Shown here in pieces: positions 12,719 through 24,372 of a stretch of 64,000 nt of DNA (within the stretch, counting starts at the first letter, position 1; each line of letters begins with the position of its first letter). The DNA is from Lantana camara. Taxonomy: Eukaryota > Streptophyta > Magnoliopsida > Lamiales > Verbenaceae. The position numbers were made by a program, and so were the translations under genes. The stretch spans positions 47,985,001-48,049,000 of the forward strand of contig CM074858.1 of NCBI GenBank assembly GCA_037501455.1, written 5' to 3'. The notes below the pieces were generated by a model. That model ran no database searches, was not told the origin of the DNA, and saw only the letters and a program-made list of their open reading frames with translations.

Positions 12719-13792
12719 AAACTCATGCAAATCATGCAACTCATTCATATTTACAAGAATTCATGCTCAAAGTTGGCAAATGATCACCCGAAATCAAGCT
12801 TTCAAACATGGAAGCTTTAAGCTCCTTCAATGGCATATCATACAATAATCAACCAACATCAAATTCAAGCATATAGAAATGGTAAGGAAACTTCAAGCAT
12901 CAACTTTCCTGCATCAATTCTCAATTTAAACCATTGAAATCCATGGAACCAAGAATTCATACCATTTTGTTCATTTTCAAGCTTTCCTCAAAACACATGA
13001 TTCTCTAACCCAAATCAAGATATAATCGGAAGAAAAGATAGAAGAGAACGAGGAGAAAACAATACATATCTTACCTTGGAAGAAGATTGGATGAAAGTTG
13101 ATCTTGAGCTCAAAGGTTGGTTGATCAAAAGGAGGGTTTTCTTGGAGCTTTTCCTTGTCTCTTGGGATGATGATGATCGATGGAAAATGAAAGCAAGGAG
13201 AAGGAATTGCTGATATTTAGGGGAAAAATGGGTAGAATACGGGTCGATCCAAGTCCGGTTCGTTTAAGAAAATGGTTCAAACAATTTATAAAGTTGAGGC
13301 TATAGAAAGGTTCGTTGTTAAAGGTTCAAACAATATCGAAAAGGTACAAGGTCAAGTTTCAAGAATAGGTATCGTCGAAACAAGTTCAACGCCGTTTACG
13401 GATCTCGGTTTCGAGGTCCGGAGCTCAAGATATCGCGAAAACCGTTCAGGGTTGCCTATTATTCAAATAGGTCCCTAAACTTTCAAAAAGTGGCAATTAA
13501 GCCCAAACTCAATTTCCTATTGAGTCCAAAACATTCAAATAAGTTACAATCAAGTCTACGGCACACACATATGACACGAAAGATTTCAATTAACACAAAA
13601 TTCACGAAATTCACATTCTCACAATTTCATTCATATATTCATAGCTCACATTGACATTCATATGGAATTTAAACAAATAATGCAAGTTATAAATGAATTT
13701 AAACCAATTAATCAAAATATAAAGTCATATAATTAAATGTAAATGCGCACGTAACACTTACCTGCACATGTGAAAACACGGGGCGTTACAAC

Positions 13793-13805
13793 CTCTCCCC
13801 CTTAA
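13793..13805 (-). other. Polypurine tract
   Basis: Minus strand reads TTAAGGGGGAGAG, directly before the 3' LTR. This is the expected plus-strand primer position. Confidence 0.88.
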
Positions 13806-13824
13806 ACAGAATCTGTCCTCGGAT

Positions 13825-16800
13825 TCATTGCTCGGTCGGAAACAATTCGGGATAGAACTTCTTCATTTTCTCTTCCGTTTCCCACGTGGCTTCCTCCGCC
13901 TTATCACTTCGCCACAATACCTTCACCAAAGGGAATCGTCTGTTTCGAAGTTCTTGAAATTTTCGATCCAGAATCTTAACTGGTTTCTGAACGAAAGTGA
14001 GATTCGGTTCAAGCTCAACCTCTTCAACTGGTATGATCACTGAATCATCGGGGTAGTACTTCCGAAATTGCGACACATGGAAGACATTATGGATACCCGT
14101 TAAACTTGGAGGTAAATCCAATCTGTAGGCTGTATCCCCGATTCTCTCCAGAATCTCATAGGGTCCCAAATACCGTGGATTCAGTTTTCATTCCTTTCCA
14201 ATTCTGGTGAATCCTTTTCGAGGTGAAGCTTTCAGGAACACTCTATCTCCAACTTCAAACTCAAGATCTTTCCTTAGCTTGTCTGCATAGCTCTTCTGTC
14301 GATCTTGAGCTGCTTTCATCCACTGCCGAATAATCTGAACCTTTTCGATAGCATCCTGAATAACTTTGGAAGGTTTTTCTTTCTTCTCCCCTCGTTTCAC
14401 ACCTTCCTGTTTGCTCCATTTCCATTCTTCCAAATCGAAAAACAACGGGGATAGGCACTTTCTCCCATAGAGAAACTCATATGGCGCCATTTCTATAGAA
14501 GCTTGATAACTGTTATTGTAGGCAAACTCAATCAAGGGCAACTGTTCATTCCATGAACTCGAGAAATCCAACGCACAATCCCTTAACATATCCTCAAGAT
14601 ATCTGATTAATCTCTCAGATTGCCCGTCAGTCTGTGGATGAAAAGTTGTACTGAATTGAAGCTTGGTCCCCAGACACTTCTGTAATTCTTGCCAAAATTT
14701 GGAAGTGAACCTCGGATCCCGGTCTGAGACAATACTAACCGGCACCCCGTGTAACCGAACAATCTCATCACAATACTTCTTAGCCAACTTACCTATCTTA
14801 TCAGACATCCGAATAGCAAGAAAATGCGCTGACTTGGTCAATCTGTCCACAATTACCCAAATTCCATCGAATCCACCCTTCACTCTGGGTAAACCCGATA
14901 CAAAATCCATTGCTATCTGTCCCCATTTCCATTCGGGAATAGGTAGTGGCTGTAACAATCCCGACGACTTCTGTTGTTCAGCTTTCACTAATTGACAAGT
15001 CAGACACTGCTTCACATAATTTACCACATCTCTCTTCAACCAGTTCCACCAATAATACCGTTTCAAGTCCCGATACATCTTGTTTCCACCAGGATGCACT
15101 GAATAAGCAGTTTTATGAGCTTCATCCAAAATAACTCTTCTCAATTCTGTTGGAACTACCACTCTTTTCTTAAACCGAAATATCCCCGTATCATCAAACC
15201 CAAATGGGCACTCAGAATCTGATCGAGCCTTTTCTATCAACTTCTGAATCTCATTATCAGTCCTTTGTGCCTCAAATATCTGTTGCCTTAACCTTGGCTG
15301 CACTGAGATGTTACCAATACGAGCTTTTATCTTCACCAACTCTATTGGTTGTCCAATATTTACCTTTAAATTAGATACACTAGCCTTCCTGCTCAATGCA
15401 TCCGTGACCACGTTAGCCTTACCCGGGTGATACTTAATCACACAATCATAATCCTCGAGAGTTTCCATCCATCGTCGTTGCCTTCTATTCAAATCCTTTT
15501 GAGAAAACAAATACTGAAGGCTCTTATGGTCTGTAAAAATCTCAAAAGAAGTTCCATATTGATAATGTCTCCACTTTCCTAAGACAAAAATCACCGCTGC
15601 AAGTTCAAGATCGTGAGTGGGATAATTTTTCTCATGCTCTTTCAATTTCCTAGAGGCATAAGCAATTACTCTCCCGTTCTGCATCAAAACACAACCCAAA
15701 CCTTCATGAGAAGCATCAGTATACACCACAAACCCTTCAATACCATCCGGAAGGCCTAATATCGGTGCAGAAGTTAACTTATCTTTCAAGAGCTGAAAAC
15801 TAGCTTCACACTTCTCATCCCATTTAAACTGAACCTCTTTCTTGGTTAATCGGGTCAATGGAGCCGCGATCTTAGAGAAATCCTTAACAAATCGTCAATA
15901 ATAACCGGCTAAACCCAAGAAACTTCGAATCTCGGAGACATTCTTAGGACTCTGCCACTGGGAAACTGCCTCTACTTTCGAAGGATCTACTTCCAATCCT
16001 TTGCTCGAAATAATGTGACCCAAGCAACTCACCCTGTCAATCCAAAACTCACATTTACTGAACTTGGCATAAATCTGGTTATCTCTTAAAGTCTCCAACA
16101 CCAATCTCAGATGACGAGCATGATCCTCTTCCGATCTTGAATATACCAAAATATCATCAATGAAGATCACCACAAACTTATCAAGATAGGGTCGGAAAAT
16201 TCGATGGATCATATCTATAAAAGCTGCCGACGCGTTAGTTAATCCAAATGGCATCACCACAAACTCATAATGTCCATACCGGGTATTAAATCCTGTCTTA
16301 GGAATATCCTCCTCCTTGATCTTTAACTGGTAATATCCCTGCCTTAAATCAAGCTTAGAATACACCCTTGACCCTTGTAACATATCAAACAAATCTTCTA
16401 TATGAGGCAATGGATATTTATTCTTTACAGTCATCCGATTCAACTCCCGGTAATCAATACATATCCTCAGAGTTCCATCTTTCTTCTTAACAAATAGAAC
16501 TGGTGCGCCCCACGGTGATGAACTTGGTCGAATATAACCATTCTTGAGAAGATCTTCCAACTGAACTTTTAACTCCTGTAGCTCTGCCGGTGCCATCCGG
16601 TAAGGAGTCTTAGAATAAGGTTCAGATCCCGGATATAAATCTATCACAAATTCAATCTCTCGATCCGGAGGTAAAGAACCCAAAACTTCTGGAAACACTT
16701 CAAGATATTCCTTCACCACTTCTGTCTCTTCCAGTTTCGCCTGATCTTTTGGCTTATTCAAAATATAGTCAATATATCCCGTAGCTCCGTTCCTTATCAA

Positions 16801-17447
16801 CTTATGAGCTTCAGTGAACGATAAGAGAGGAGCAATCTTCGATTCTTTCCCCATTGTCACTTCTTCTTCCAACTTAACCGTCTTGGTAAAACAATCAACC
16901 GTGGCGTGATACCGAAATAACCAGTCCATTCCCAGAATAACCCCATATCTGTTCATCGGCATTACCACCAAATCTGCCTGATATTCTCTGCCTTCAAACC
17001 CAATCACACAATCTCTAACCACCTGATCCGTGTCAAGACTTCCACCCAACGGCGAACTCACCACATAACAAGCATTCAAACACATAACAGGCAAACACAA
17101 AGTATCAACTAATTTGCAAGAAATAAAAGAATGAGTAGCTCCAGGGTCAAATAGTGCATGTATGTTCGTGTCATGGATGCATATCGTACCTTCCACCATA
17201 GCGTTGGGATTAGCTTCCACATCTTGCTCTTCACCCGCAAGGGCATACACACGAGCCGGTATCATTGGCCTTTGAGCTCCTGGTTGATAGCCTGGAGTCT
17301 TATCCGGACAAGTATTGGCCATATGTGTTGCCTTCCCGCATATCAAACACTGACCCAGCCTCTTTCTACAAGTGTTATAGGTGTGAGTAGGGCCTCCACA
17401 ATACAAACATGGTGGCCTATCCTTTCGTGGGTCAGAGGGAGCTGGGG
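13825..17447 (-). pseudogene. pol: pol (zinc knuckles, PR, RT, RNase H, IN, chromodomain), broken
   Basis: On the minus strand from about 17440: two CCHC knuckles; an aspartic protease with DPGATHSF at 17148-17125; reverse transcriptase with the FIDD catalytic box (about 16160) and the PFGLTNA motif; RNase H with the TDAS and TDHKSL motifs; integrase with an HHCC finger and D,D,E residues (MDFVSG, SDRDPRF, DGQSER); and a C-terminal chromodomain with EEATWETEEKM. Two in-frame stops remain, TGA at 15897-15895 at the RT/RNase H boundary and TGA at 14190-14188 after integrase. The first lies at an expected Arg codon and the second at an expected Gly codon. The last stop is at 13827-13825. Lineage call Tekay/Del is from the chromodomain type and LTR size. 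Confidence 0.92.
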
Positions 17448-18311
17448 TTACTTGTGGCTTCGGCGGTGCAGTTCCGCAGTTTGAAACTTCTTATTCTGTC
17501 CTTGGAATGGCTGGGAGGGGGATACCATAGGCCTTTTACCCTTTCCAAATCCAGATCCTTGCCCTATTTGAATTCGTGGAATGGGATCCTTTTTCTTATA
17601 TTCCTCCTCCAGCACCAATGCCCTCTGTACAGTATCAGCAAAAGACTCGAAGTTATGGCCTGCATGCCCATGCCTAAGATCCTGTCTCAATCCAGCAATG
17701 AACTTCTTCACCTTCCTCTTTTCGTCCCTTGTAATGTGAGGTGCATACTTCCCAAGCCTATTGTAAAGAGAAAGATACTGAGCCACCGTCCGAGTTCCCT
17801 GCTTTAAATCCATGAATTCTTGTTCTTTTCTCTCCCGAACCACCTCGGGCACAAAAGCCTCTTTGAACTCCCTTACAAAGACTTCCCAATTCACCGCCTC
17901 CTCTTCCGCTTCGAGCTTCTCTCGAGTGTGTTCCCACCAATCATACGCTTCTCCATCCAGTTGAAAGATAGCAAACTGAGCCTTCTCTTGAGACGTAAAT
18001 TGCCTAACATTAAAAATCCTCTCAATTCGGGTGAGCCATCCTTCCGATATCGCATCATCAACAGAACCTGAAAACCTTGGAGGATTATAGCTCAAAAACA
18101 ACCCATGATGATCTCTCGGGTTATTAGGAGGGGGTGCTTGCTGCCCAGCTGGCGGTTATACCGGAGGATCCTGAGCCCTTCTATGTTCAACATAATTATA
18201 CACGGCTTCCATAAAATACTCCATATTCATAGGCGGTTGTGGAGGATTAGGGGAACGATCTCTATGATGATGATGACCCAGAGACCTCTCCCGATGTCTT
18301 CTAGGAGGCAT
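17448..18311 (-). pseudogene. gag: gag (capsid part) of the chromovirus, broken
   Basis: Starts at ATG 18311 with an N-terminus rich in Arg, His and Pro. An in-frame TAA lies at 18158-18156 (codon 52). From 18101 the frame is open for 217 codons and shows the Ty3-type capsid (Retrotrans_gag) pattern, including the AYDWW motif and the conserved EFMDLKQG and YAPH segments. The frame is lost to a one-base shift near 17450, just before the zinc-knuckle region, which continues in another frame. Gag would package the genomic RNA. The start was chosen because it lies 200 bp after the primer-binding site and is in frame with the capsid. High-confidence family call; not functional as read. Confidence 0.88.
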
Positions 18312-18510
18312 CCTGTCCAATCAAACACTAACATGCATGCCAGATTTAGTCCATGCGTGACAATGCAATGAGTTCATTCAATTACAGAATCACGAATCAA
18401 GGCACACTATCACATAAAAAATGCAATCACTTCACATTAGCAGACAATTCTTAAAGCCGAACGACCTAACTGACTCAACACGACACTAGAACCCTGGTTT
18501 TGCAACCCTG

Positions 18511-18523
18511 GGCTCTGATACCA
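18511..18523 (-). other. Primer-binding site (initiator tRNA-Met)
   Basis: Minus strand reads TGGTATCAGAGCC, complementary to the 3' end of plant initiator tRNA-Met. It lies 8 bp from the 5' LTR and sets the element's orientation. Confidence 0.93.
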
Positions 18524-18531
18524 CTCAAGGA

Positions 18532-21507
18532 TGTAACGCCCGAGCGCGAGACGTCACATCCCCCACACTATGACCCGACCCGTATATGAAATGGATTTCC
18601 ACACACGTGCCAAATCATAGCGAACGGGGACATACACACTCGCTAAGTCAGGCAGGACTAACCTATCACTTAAAACCCCAACAACAACAACAACAACAAT
18701 CAGAGTAACAGAAAAGCGGAAGCAATAATTCATATTCCATATATTGAGCTATATGCTCTAGGTACCAACATTTAAGTTCAAGGAAGGTCAATAGGTCTAA
18801 TACAAAACATGTACGCTCCGTATTCATATACCATATCCAAAAATAGAATAAGATCATAAGATGTAAACATATGAGTGTAAAGAAAGAAAGGCTAGACACT
18901 ATGCAAGACTCTCCCAGACTTGTATCCCGCCTAGCATCCCTTCCTGCAAAAAGAACTGAAACAACTCCGGGTTCAGTCTTAAACAGACTGGTGGGTATAA
19001 AAATAGGCATAATATCATAATATGGTGGAATTTAAGCACATACATGCAAGCTATAATCCTTATTCGAGGTTTTAGAATAATTTTCCCAAGTGGGAAGTAA
19101 AATACAACGAATAGGATTATAACAATTCATTTCATTCATTAGGTCCTTTGTGGCCCGGCGAGAGGGCGTGCATTATCTCCAACCAACACCACGTGTAATT
19201 CATTAATAATTCATTCATTCATTCGTTCATGCAATTCATTCTTTCGTGCACATTCATTCGATCATTCATTCGATCATTCTTAAACTCCTTCTTCCTCTGG
19301 TTTAGGGAAGGGTTTGCAAGGCCCGAACCCTCATTCATTGGTGTTAGAGGGGTACATGAATCCCCAAAAGCTCGGCTCCCCTTCTTTCACTAATCTCCTA
19401 GTGAAGTCTAGGTTACCGTAATTGATGGAACTAGTATATGTGGATTCCCGTCAGCCCAAGCTTCCCCGGTTCACCAAATACACTAAGTCCCGGGCCCCCA
19501 TTCATTATGAACATTCATTTCTCGCCAAAACTTTTGGTAGGATATTCAAATTAAAGGCTTTACATTAAAACATTGACTCGTTGAAAACTCGATATATATC
19601 TTTATATAGTTTTGGCCAAAATCTTGCACATCAGGTGTTTTGGGTCATATCTTTAGCTAATAGAAGAAAAAACCAATCTGGTAGACAAAAGAACCCGACA
19701 AAGCCCTCACTGCTCAACTTCGTCTCCCACTGGATCAATATCTGTGTGACAAAGGAAGTGTGAGACTTAATTATGACCACACTTGACGCTCGACAATGCA
19801 ATGACATGTTATGGAATGCTTGAAACATAAGAACATGTCCAAATATGCTCATGAATATCATGGAATTCAATTAAACACATAATTCACCAAGTTTCGTTCA
19901 ATATACGACAAAATCGTATTCATTCACGTTTATAGCGTTCATAGCTTTCATACTTTTCATTCTAGTATTCATATAGTTCTTGGAATCATATATCGATCAT
20001 AAAACATAACTTTTAAAAGATTCACGTTGCATATAATGCACAAATACGAACCATAAATGCAATACAAGCAATAAAAGAGGTTCCCCAAAGCTGCCAATTC
20101 AGATGACACGGCCATGTTGAGTTTTCAAAGGCAATGGACACGGCCGTGTCCGAGGTTTAAAAAATAAAATTCCCAAGTCGAGGGCTTGACACGGCCGTGT
20201 CCGAGGTTTAAAAAATAATGACACGGCCGTGTTGAGTTTTCAATGCATTTGGATAAGGCCGTGTCCGATTTTCTGAAAATATTTTTCACAAGTCGAGAGC
20301 TCAACACGGCCGTGTCCATTTTCAGTTCAACGTGTCAGCTCGTCGTTTTGAAACGAGAATCGTGGGAAAAGCTTGGAGGAGCAGGGCAGCAACAAGGAAG
20401 CTCTTAGGTACACTTAGACACGAATTCAAGCCACAAAACTCATGCAAATCATGCAACTCATTCATATTTACAAGAATTCATGCTCAAAGTTGGCAAATGA
20501 TCACCCAAAATCAAGCTTTCAAACATGGAAGCTTTAAGCTCCTTCAATAGCATATCATACAATAATCAACCAACATCAAATTCAAGCATATAGAAATGGT
20601 AAGGAAACTTCAAGCATCAACTTTCATGCATCAATTCTCAATTTAAACCATTGAAATCCATGGAACCAAGAATTCATACCATTTTGTTCATTTTCAAGCT
20701 TTCCTCAAAACACATGATTCTCTAACCCAAATTAAGATATAATCGGAAGAAAAGATAGAAGAGAATGAGGAGAAAACAATACATATCTTACCTTGGAAGA
20801 AGATTGGATGAAAGTTGATCTTGAGCTCAAAGGTTGGTTGATCAAAATGAGGGTTTTCTTGGAGCTTTTCCTTGTCTCTTGGGATGATGATGATCGATGG
20901 AAAATGGAAGCAAGGAGAAGGAATTGCTGATATTTAGGGGAAAAATGGGTAGAATACGGGTCGATCCAAGTCCGGTTCATTTAAGAAAATGGTTCAAACA
21001 ATTTATAAAGTCGAGGCTATAGAAATGTTCATTGTTTAAGGTTCAAACAATATCAAAAAGGTACAAGGTCAAGTTTAAAGAATAGGTATCGTCGAAACAA
21101 GTTCAACGCCGTTTACGGATCTCGGTTTCGAGGTCCGGAGCTCAAGATATCGTGAAAACCTTTCAGGGTTGCCTATTATTCAAATAGGTCCCTAAACTTT
21201 CAAAAAGTGGCAATTAAGCCCAAACTCAATTTCCAATTGAGTCCAAAACATTCAAATAAGTTACAATCAAGTCTACGACACGCACATATGACACGAAAGA
21301 TTTCAATTAACACCAAATTCACGAAATTCACATTCTCACAATTTCATTCATATATTCATAGCTCACATTGACATTCATATGGAATTTAAACAAATAATGC
21401 AAGTTATAAACGAATTTAAACCAATTAATCAAAATATAAAGTCATATAATTAAATGTAAATGCGCACGTAACACTTACCTGCACGTGTGAAAACACGGGG
21501 CGTTACA
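18532..21507 (-). repeat. 5' LTR of the chromovirus
   Basis: 2976 bp. Read on the minus strand it contains: donor-like CCAAG|GTAAG at 20792/20791; a palindrome array at 20104-20340; an acceptor at 19742-19744; the intron-2 stem-loop (arms 19432-19439 and 19478-19485); the acceptor hairpin at 18974-18990; and the conserved U5 block at the 18532 end. The second donor has decayed here (GTGGG in the other LTR reads ATTGG around 19676). The CAA microsatellite near 18680 is much shorter than in the 3' LTR. Confidence 0.92.
20104..20340. repeat. Palindrome array in the chromovirus 5' LTR, GGACACGGCCGTGTCC type
   Basis: About seven full or partial sites. Compared with the 3' LTR (2785-2998) one unit with its spacer is duplicated around 20185-20235, so unit number changes between sister LTRs. 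Confidence 0.85.
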
Positions 21508-22249
21508 GAGAAGATCGGTACATGTGAACCTCCTCCTTATCTACTTGATGTAGCGGTTTGGATTTCGAGAAGGAAGGCCTTTTCCAACGATGAATAATCA
21601 AGAAAGTATCGAAATGAGAAGTGGAACCGGGAAAAAGTATATAAACCCAATTCCTAGGAGGGAAACACATAACTCTCGATTCTAGAGGAACTTTAATCCG
21701 ATTCCACAGGATTATCTAACCCAAGAAAAGAGCGAAGGAAAGATCTTGGAAATGCTTTAATTCGAGATCTAGATCAATGAAGGGGTGATGTTCTTCAAGA
21801 GGACCCAAGATAAAATAGGTTCTTAAGGGGATGGGTAATGAAGATCGGCAGAGAAGGTTCGAATATCATATGGTTAGTGGATAATGAGCAATGCGGGCCA
21901 TTAAAGAAGAGTTTCCAATAAAACCAATCCATTAGAAGTCAAGCTCGGGTAAGAAGGAGAAGAAGAAAGAATTGAAACACCTTGGATTTTGGGTAAGGAA
22001 GAAGTAGTATTGGGAGGAGTTAAAAAGAATCGATCATTATAGTGATTCCGAGTCTATGGAAAAACCAAGATGCGAGAAGTTCTATCTTCAGGATGGATTG
22101 GAGTTTACTTTACAGATCCAAGCTAAATTGTCGTGTTGTGGAGTCGAATTGAGAGATATAAAGCAATAAATGGAAACGATAACGAAAGGTAAAGAGTTTT
22201 GGAAGAAAATCATGTATTTAAGTGTAAGCCAATAGAGGACGAGTCATGC
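21508..22249 (+). other. Non-coding interior segment of the host element
   Basis: Purine-rich, no long frame. It continues from 1195 after removal of the chromovirus. The stretch at 22110-22195 resembles 61630-61715 in the element at the window's right end. Confidence 0.6.
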
Positions 22250-23400
22250 TGTAACAGCCCGAAAACCGGCCTGTTGATATTGTCCGCTTTGGTGCCTAAA
22301 ATCGACACCTTCACGGTTTTGTTCCTCCCAATGGCTAAGATCACCATCTGGGAAGAGGCCTCAACAGTGGGAGGTTTCCACCCACTTATAAAGTGGGCTT
22401 AGTTCTCCTCCCCAACCGATGTGGGACAAGCACCTTTGGCTTTTTACAGTCCACCCCCCTAAGAGGGTCTAGCGTCTTCGCCCGGGCCCCGGCTCTGATA
22501 CCATTTGTAACAGCCCAAAAACCCGCCTCTTGATATTGTCCGCTTTGGTGCCTAAAATCGACACCCTCACGGTTTTGTTCCTCCCAATGGCTAAGATCAC
22601 CATCCAGGAATATGCCTCAACAGTGCGAGGTTTCCACCTTGTAGCACCCCTATACGTAGAGATACTACACCCTCGCACTATAGGCCGGTCCACATACGAA
22701 ATGGACAATCCGTACATGAACTAACCTATAGCGAACGGGTGACCAATAAAAGAAAGGACGAGCTAGGCGGGACTATACCCCAAAGCGATACAAAACCATG
22801 ACATAAAAGTTAAAAGCGGAAGCATTAATTCATAAATACATATAGGTACCATATTTACATCAACGATATAAATACTAATAAATAACCAACAGATATCAAT
22901 ACATTATCATCTCCTATATATCATACAAGCGAAAGTCCCCAAATATACCAAGAACTATAACATACTAACTCAGGACATGACAAAAGCAAGATCATGGAAA
23001 TATGTGTAATGCTAGACCCGGCTGGATGACAACACATGACTCAGACTCCTGCCTAGCACACGACCGCGACAACCTGAAAGGTGGGGTGTCAGTCCATGGA
23101 AGACTGAGTGAGGGGCATAAATATATATATATTAACGCAATTAACATGCAAGTTATAACCTCGGGTAAGGTTTTACAATTAAAAGTAATATAAGTTCCCA
23201 ATCACATAAACTCGCCCGAGATTACAACTACCAATATTAAGTACTTGTTCTTCTCATGCAATCGATAAACATGCTTGCTTGCTTGTTAATCATTAGGTGA
23301 TCATACAATTCAATTACCGTGCAATCGTGCGATAGTGTACTCAATTAGCACATTCATGGAACGAAAATCATGCAATCAATACATGGCTTGCTTATAACAC

Positions 23401-23706
23401 GATAGGGTTTGTTCCTCCTGTGGTTGGACGGACAACCACCAGCTCTAAGACTAGCCCAGCGCCCTCACTAAGGAGAACCTGGCCAGGAGAACACAGGTAC
23501 ACGATAGGGCTTTGTTCTTCCTGTAGTTGGACGGACAACCACCAGCCCGAAGACCAGCCCAGCCCCCTCACTAAGAAGGACCTGGCCAAGAGAACACACG
23601 TACAAGATAGGGCATTGTTCTTCCTGTGGTTGGACGGACAACCACCAGCTCTAAGACTAGCCCAGCGCCCTCACTAAGGAGGACCTGGCCAGGAGAACGC
23701 ACGTAC
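23401..23706. repeat. Tandem repeat, three copies of about 103 bp
   Basis: Units begin GATAGGG at 23401, 23503 and 23606. They lie in the second intron-like segment of the solo LTR, where other families have a single GC-rich stem-loop block. Open frames across it are a product of the repeat, not genes. Confidence 0.85.
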
Positions 23707-24145
23707 TTGCTTTCATGAACATGGCATGCTTGATTCGTGAACACTAACATGCTTGAAGTAATAAGTGATTTCATGAAATTATAAATATAACTACCTTTGG
23801 CCAAAAATCACGTAAAGGTTATACGGGTTCTCTATAACTAGAAATTAAACCTCACCTTTACCGATAAAAGACAAGTAGGGCACGGCCTACGGGGCTTGCT
23901 CCTCGTCCCTACGAAGCTGGTCTGTGCAAAATAGACGTGTACACGTGAGACTTGACTCTAACTAGACCAAATATGACGAACGGCGAAAATGCAACGAGAT
24001 GGTGTGCAAATCACAATGTGGCATGAAAACATCTTGTTTCAGTACATATTCAGTCATATAATAGCAATTCGGGGTTAAAGGAATCATCGGATCATGGGGC
24101 TAAAAATGTAATTTTATGCAGTCACATTTGTTCTGTCAGCGGCAT

Positions 24146-24372
24146 GGGAACGGCCGTTCCGGCCTCCCTTTGAATGTGGGAAGGGCCGTTCCTGTGGCCC
24201 TTCTAAAACGTGCCAGCGCTTTGTATTTTAGAAAATGCGTTTTGATGGGAACGACCCTTCTGGCCAACAAGCCAAAATGGGAACGGCCGTTCCCATGCGC
24301 GCCAGCTTTTGAGTTCAAAGGAGTGGGAACGGTCGTTCCCAGAATGAACGGGGGACGGGAAGGGCCATTCCC
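24146..24372. repeat. Palindrome array, GGGAACGGCCGTTCCC type
   Basis: Six near-palindromes at 24146-24160, 24178-24192, 24247-24260, 24279-24294, 24325-24340 and 24357-24372, set in otherwise dissimilar spacers. Core GGGAACGGCCGTTCCC with one or two changes per site. Confidence 0.85.

Larger units (their letters stand above)
1196..13790 (-). repeat. 3' LTR of the chromovirus, split by a nested element
   Basis: LTR pieces 1196-3109 and 12724-13790 join to about 2.98 kb, matching the other LTR. The interruption at 3110-12718 is flanked by AAATT (3105-3109) and AAACT (12719-12723); the uninterrupted copy reads AAACT, so one duplication has a point change. Minus-strand features in the left piece are: acceptor 1 ending at 2422, second donor CAG|GTGGG at 2358/2357, the hairpin at 1650-1666, TTTCAG at 1637-1632 and TTGCAG at 1625-1620. 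Confidence 0.92.
1196..21507 (-). mobile_element. Ty3/gypsy chromovirus (Tekay/Del-like), defective copy
   Basis: Complete minus-strand element: 5' LTR at 18532-21507, primer-binding site at 18511-18523, gag-pol from 18311 down to 13825, polypurine tract at 13793-13805, and 3' LTR at 1196-13790 split by a nested element. The 5-bp target-site duplication GAGAA is perfect (1191-1195 and 21508-21512). Both LTR ends are TGTAACGCCC and GGGCGTTACA, so the termini are near-inverted repeats. Without the nested insertion the element is about 10.7 kb. A 1.07-kb stretch compared by eye between the LTRs differs at about 2% of sites. The domain order (protease, RT, RNase H, integrase, chromodomain) and the sequence type fit the Tekay/Del lineage. 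It carries three nonsense codons and one frameshift, so it is non-autonomous now. Confidence 0.93.

Noticed and set aside
22250..22448. Cassandra-type TRIM carrying 5S rRNA sequence
   Set aside because: The LTR has the small size but I see no 5S internal promoter boxes.
22491..22503. tRNA-like sequence GGCTCTGATACCA (also 9534, 18511, 35123)
   Set aside because: Only the tRNA 3' end complement used as primer site; no cloverleaf around it.
23420..23677. Frames of 60-85 codons with repeated peptides
   Set aside because: Produced by a 103-bp tandem repeat in a solo LTR, whose period is close to a multiple of three.
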